This document shows positions 16,745-19,155 of a DNA stretch of 19,155 nt, piece after piece. How positions within the stretch are numbered: the first letter of the stretch is position 1; each line of letters opens with the position of its first letter. The notes below the pieces were generated by a model. That model ran no database searches, was not told where the DNA came from, and saw only the letters and a program-made list of their open reading frames with translations. The stretch spans positions 1-19,155 of the forward strand of contig DCWG01000061.1 of NCBI GenBank assembly GCA_002327525.1. The letters are read 5' to 3'. The translations under genes and the position numbers were made by a program. This stretch comes from Gammaproteobacteria bacterium UBA2168 (GTDB taxonomy: Bacteria; Pseudomonadota; Gammaproteobacteria; Pseudomonadales; Azotimanducaceae).

Positions 16745-17140
16745 CTAGGCCCACAGGGCCATCAAGAGAATCCAGATACTCATGGCCATTCCCGTCACGA
16801 ATGACAGCACCCGAAGTGCGGACACGCCCATGATGTAAAAAACACCGTGGCCCAGGCGTGCAACGATCCAGACCATGGCGGCGATTGCCCAATTCCCGGC
16901 CGGGTCTACTCCGGTCATGTAGGCCGCGCCATTCGCGATTCCAAAAACCACGAGCGCTTCCCAGGCATTGGATTGCGCGCCCCATACGCGGGCACCCTGG
17001 TCAACGAGTTGTTCCCCTTGCACGCGCGGATGTTTGTAATCCATGTTCCCGAACTGCCGCATGCGAAAGGGAACCGAAACACCCGCCCACAGATAAGGCA
17101 GAAAAATACCGATCAGAAGACATACCAGTTGTGTGGTCAT
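16745..17140 (-). CDS. MAPEG family membrane protein
   Basis: The 131-residue protein has four predicted membrane helices. The loop RVWGAQSNAWEALVVF (about residues 51-66) corresponds to the conserved MAPEG glutathione-binding R..GA..N..E motif. MAPEG proteins include glutathione transferases and related membrane enzymes of eicosanoid metabolism; bacterial members are mostly uncharacterised. The ATG at 17138-17140 is supported by GAGGAGGAG upstream. The open frame reaches 17278, but the extension is not family-like. It lies 41 bases upstream of the SDR start on the same strand, so the two may be cotranscribed. Confidence 0.85.
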   Translation of the reverse strand: MTTQLVCLLIGIFLPYLWAGVSVPFRMRQFGNMDYKHPRVQGEQLVDQGARVWGAQSNAWEALVVFGIANGAAYMTGVDPAGNWAIAAMVWIVARLGHGVFYIMGVSALRVLSFVTGMAMSIWILLMALWA

Positions 17141-17260
17141 CCGCTCCTCCTCGTGAGCATCGAGGCAAACAATGTAGTCAAACAAGCCTCGTGAGTTCAA
17201 TGGCCAATTTCTGACTGCCGCGTCTGTGCTAGTCTCCGCCGCGGAGGATCGCGGGGGGCT

Positions 17261-17613
17261 ATGACGATACGAAAACACACTCGGCGCGCCAGCGCGCTGG
17301 CCGTTTCGTTCGTGTCCGTCACTCTGTCAGTGACCGTCCCGGCGCAAGAAGCTCATCATTGGCGGGACGTAGAACGCGTGGTGGTTTTCGCGGTCGTGCA
17401 CGGTACATACGACGAACTGACCACCCTTTTTTAGGCCGTCGACATCATTGACCAGCAACGCGACTGGACCGGCGACGACACGCACCTAGTGAGCCTTAGT
17501 GATCTCATCGATCGCGGTCCGCGCGGGACCTGCTCGATCTGTTAATTCGCATCGAAGTTCAGGCGCGCGCGGCGGGCGAGCAGTTGATTATCGGTTATGG
17601 CGGTTCCGGCTGA
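17261..17613 (+). pseudogene. Decayed exported metallophosphoesterase
   Basis: Starting at ATG 17261, a signal peptide (core ALAVSFVSVTLSVTV, cleavage near PAQ) leads into ERVVVFAVVHGTYDELTTLF. This should be the GDxHG box of calcineurin-like phosphatases, but the metal-binding aspartate is replaced by valine. A TAG follows at 17432-17434, then AVDIIDQQRDWTGDDTHLVS and LSDLIDRGPR, the second box (normally GDLVDRG). After a frame change near 17520 the sequence continues DLLDLLIRIEVQARAAGEQL to 17613, where the expected GNHE box is lost (reads GYGG). With one lost ligand, one stop and one frameshift the gene is dead. The piece is about 110 residues of a normal 300-400. Confidence 0.75.
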
Positions 17614-17832
17614 TGGTGAGGGAAATTCTGGTGCAAGCCGCCTCCGAATGCCTTCTGAACGGATGCGATGGCTTACGCGGCGAGATCCAGAGCTGTGTCC
17701 CACCTCCGCGTAGGCGAAGCCTGAAACCATGGACGTTGCAGGAGCTTTATTGTCAGGAACAAGGCTGACTCGTGCCGGGCCAAGGTACTAGGCCACGGCC
17801 CAGGCGGGTCATGTCCGGCTGCGACCGGTGTG

Positions 17833-18018
17833 CTAAATCAGGTTCCTGGGAACCGAGTGGCTCCGGTTGCAGTGTTTTTTCCGATCAACGAAATGCAGCA
17901 CGATTGGCTGTTTGTCGGAGAGAGAGATGTGTTCGCGATCGCGCAACTGATCGTTCACGTACTCGCGAATACCTTCACCCTTATCTTTACCGCGAGGATC
18001 CAATTCCAAAGCCTCCAC
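17833..18018 (-). CDS. Short hypothetical frame
   Basis: A 61-codon frame from a GTG start (18016-18018) reads VEALELDPRGKDKGEGIREY and continues with polar, helix-prone sequence (LSDKQPIVLHFVDRKK). The residue composition is protein-like, unlike most shadow frames here, but an in-frame stop sits directly before the start and no ribosome binding site is evident. It may be a piece of a longer gene that decayed. No family is recognised. Confidence 0.25.
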   Translation of the reverse strand: MEALELDPRGKDKGEGIREYVNDQLRDREHISLSDKQPIVLHFVDRKKHCNRSHSVPRNLI

Positions 18019-18096
18019 TCAGGAATCTCACCTACAACGTACATTAAAAGACCCCTATGCGAAACCAAATTCAACCTGTTAGCCCCAATGAACTAC

Positions 18097-18245
18097 GTAC
18101 CTTTACGTATACACTCCGCCAAAAAAATCGGCTATTTGTTAGCGTAAGGTACAGGTGAGCTGCGCCTTTTCCGTGCGTGTGGGGCGCAGGTACATTACTT
18201 AATCGTCATTGGAAGAGGATCGTGCACGAATATCCTGTAAGGTAC
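18097..18245. repeat. Three copies of a GTAAGGTAC-type motif, possible integration-site remnant
   Basis: GTACCTTTACG at 18097-18107 and CGTAAGGTAC at 18143-18152 form a near-perfect inverted pair with one extra T. A direct copy of GTAAGGTAC sits at 18237-18245, immediately before the integrase-derived start codon. The segment is AT-rich and lies upstream of a tyrosine-recombinase-type N-terminus, so it could hold arm or core sites of a lost element. Confidence 0.35.
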
Positions 18246-18246
18246 G

Positions 18247-19155
18247 ATGGCTGACCAGAAAGACACCAAGTACCTCTTCAAACGCGATCACCACTGGTGG
18301 GTGAAGATCGCGGTTCCACGATCTCTTCGTGACGCTCTAGGCTACGATCTCCGCCGTTCTCTGCACACCTCCGATCTGGACACCGCCCTCGCTGCACGCG
18401 ACGCCGCGGTGCAGGAACTGCGCGGGCGTATCGCCGAGGCTCGCGAGCAGGCGGAAGCGGGCGATCGCCCATATCAATACTCGCCGGATGCGGGTGCTGC
18501 GGGTCACGAGGTGACACGACGAGAGGACTTCTCTGATGTGACTTATCTGCTGGAGATCCACCACCCGATGCTGGCCCGGGCCGCGGCACCCGGTCAGTTC
18601 GTCATCGTCATATCCCATGAGCGCGGAGAACGCATACCGCTGACTATTGCGGACTACGACGAAGGTCGCGGCACCATCACACTCGTCGTCCAGGCCGTCG
18701 GGAAAACCACGCGCGAAATGCAGCAGCTATGCACGCCGGGATTCAAGCTGTTCAGCATGGTGGGACCCATGGGCATACCGACAGACCTGGGGGGAGCGCG
18801 AAAGGTGGTCTGCGTAGGAGGGGGCCTCGGTGTCGCACCGATCTATCCGCAGCTCAGAGCATTCAAGAACAGTGGCGCCTATGTGATCGGCGTTGTGGGT
18901 TTCAGAAACCGGGAACTCGCGTTCTGGGAGGATAAATTCAGAGAGTACTGCGACGAATTCATCATCTGCACGGACGACGGTTCCTCGGGCATAAAGGGTC
19001 TGGTTACCGATGGCATCGAGTTGGCCATGAAACAGCACGACGACATCGATCGTGTGGTCGCCATCGGCCCCCCCATCATGATGAGGGCCTGCGCCGAAAC
19101 GACCCGATCGCGGGGAATCGAGACCACCGTGAGCCTGAATCCCATCATGGTCGAC
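18247..19155 (+). CDS. Fused frame: phage integrase N-terminus joined to NfnA-like FAD/NAD reductase (partial)
   Basis: One frame of 303 codons runs to the window edge without a stop. Residues 1 to about 75 (YLFKRDHHWWVKIAVPRSLR, then RRSLHTSDLDTALAARDAAV) match the N-terminal SAM-like/DUF6538 arm domain of tyrosine recombinases. From about residue 89 (VTRREDFSDVTYLLEI) the protein is a ferredoxin-NADP/sulfide-dehydrogenase-like reductase of the NfnA type: FAD motif RIPLTIADYD (129-138), NAD motif VGGGLGVAP (190-198). At the cut end, NPIMVD precedes where the Fe-S cysteines normally lie. A GTG at 18511-18513 could start NfnA alone. The ATG has AAGG 4 bases upstream. Whether the fusion is translated is unknown. 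Confidence 0.75.
   Translation, partial: MADQKDTKYLFKRDHHWWVKIAVPRSLRDALGYDLRRSLHTSDLDTALAARDAAVQELRGRIAEAREQAEAGDRPYQYSPDAGAAGHEVTRREDFSDVTYLLEIHHPMLARAAAPGQFVIVISHERGERIPLTIADYDEGRGTITLVVQAVGKTTREMQQLCTPGFKLFSMVGPMGIPTDLGGARKVVCVGGGLGVAPIYPQLRAFKNSGAYVIGVVGFRNRELAFWEDKFREYCDEFIICTDDGSSGIKGLVTDGIELAMKQHDDIDRVVAIGPPIMMRACAETTRSRGIETTVSLNPIMVD

Larger units (their letters stand above)
17614..18246. other. Long region with no confident gene
   Basis: These 633 bases contain no recognised gene. Several short frames occur, the most gene-like being 17833-18018 on the minus strand. The part from about 18030 to 18145 is distinctly AT-richer than its surroundings, including an A7 run at 18120-18126. 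A short palindrome (GGTTCC-TG-GGAACC) lies at 17841-17854. The rest looks like decayed sequence bordering an integrase fragment. Confidence 0.5.

Noticed and set aside
17841..17854. Palindrome GGTTCC-TG-GGAACC as part of a tRNA T-arm or a terminator
   Set aside because: No cloverleaf can be built around it and no T run follows; a six-base palindrome is common by chance.

Overview
The window is GC-rich (about 60% by eye), densely coded DNA, most likely from a gammaproteobacterium. SlyX, a two-domain UspE-like stress protein, AbgT, ArfB and a NfnA-type reductase all fit that group. No rRNA, tRNA, CRISPR array or intact insertion sequence was seen. No gene allows a species call.

Layout. 1-2290, minus strand: a multi-pass membrane protein behind a beta-lactamase-fold serine hydrolase. 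2436-3482, plus: an LLM-class flavin oxidoreductase, facing a glutathione S-transferase that has lost its C-terminal half. 4076-6370, plus: a secreted M20 metallopeptidase followed 12 bases later by a tandem universal stress protein. 6364-12456, minus: a complete glycerol-type ABC transporter in the order glpS-glpT-glpP-glpQ-glpU-glpV, with slyX overlapping its end. 12584-13120, plus: a small exported protein of unknown function. 13140-15132, minus: an AbgT-family transporter and, behind it, a frameshifted MscS remnant joined to the last residues of a TesB thioesterase. 15225-15623, plus: the ribosome-rescue hydrolase ArfB, followed by a small frame with two internal amber stops that begins like a phytanoyl-CoA dioxygenase. 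15921-17140, minus: a short-chain dehydrogenase and a MAPEG membrane protein. 17261-17613, plus: a decayed metallophosphoesterase. 17614-18246: a long stretch with little coding content, partly AT-richer. 18247-19155, plus: an open frame fusing a phage-integrase N-terminal piece to a NfnA-like FAD/NAD reductase, cut by the window edge.

The best-supported system is the glycerol importer. Five of its six gene junctions touch or overlap, so it should be one transcript: two ATPases (GlpS, GlpT), two permeases (GlpP, GlpQ), the small DUF2160 membrane protein GlpU and the lipoprotein binding protein GlpV. The ATPases differ in a complementary way. GlpS lacks the H-loop histidine and GlpT lacks the LSGGQ signature. 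A GlpS-GlpT heterodimer would therefore have one standard and one degenerate ATP site.

The second theme is gene erosion. At least five loci are truncated, frameshifted or joined to pieces of other genes (GST, MscS/TesB, the PhyH-like frame, the metallophosphoesterase, integrase/NfnA). They lie between intact genes with good ribosome binding sites, which suggests deletion-driven loss in part of the genome, or assembly error at some of these places.
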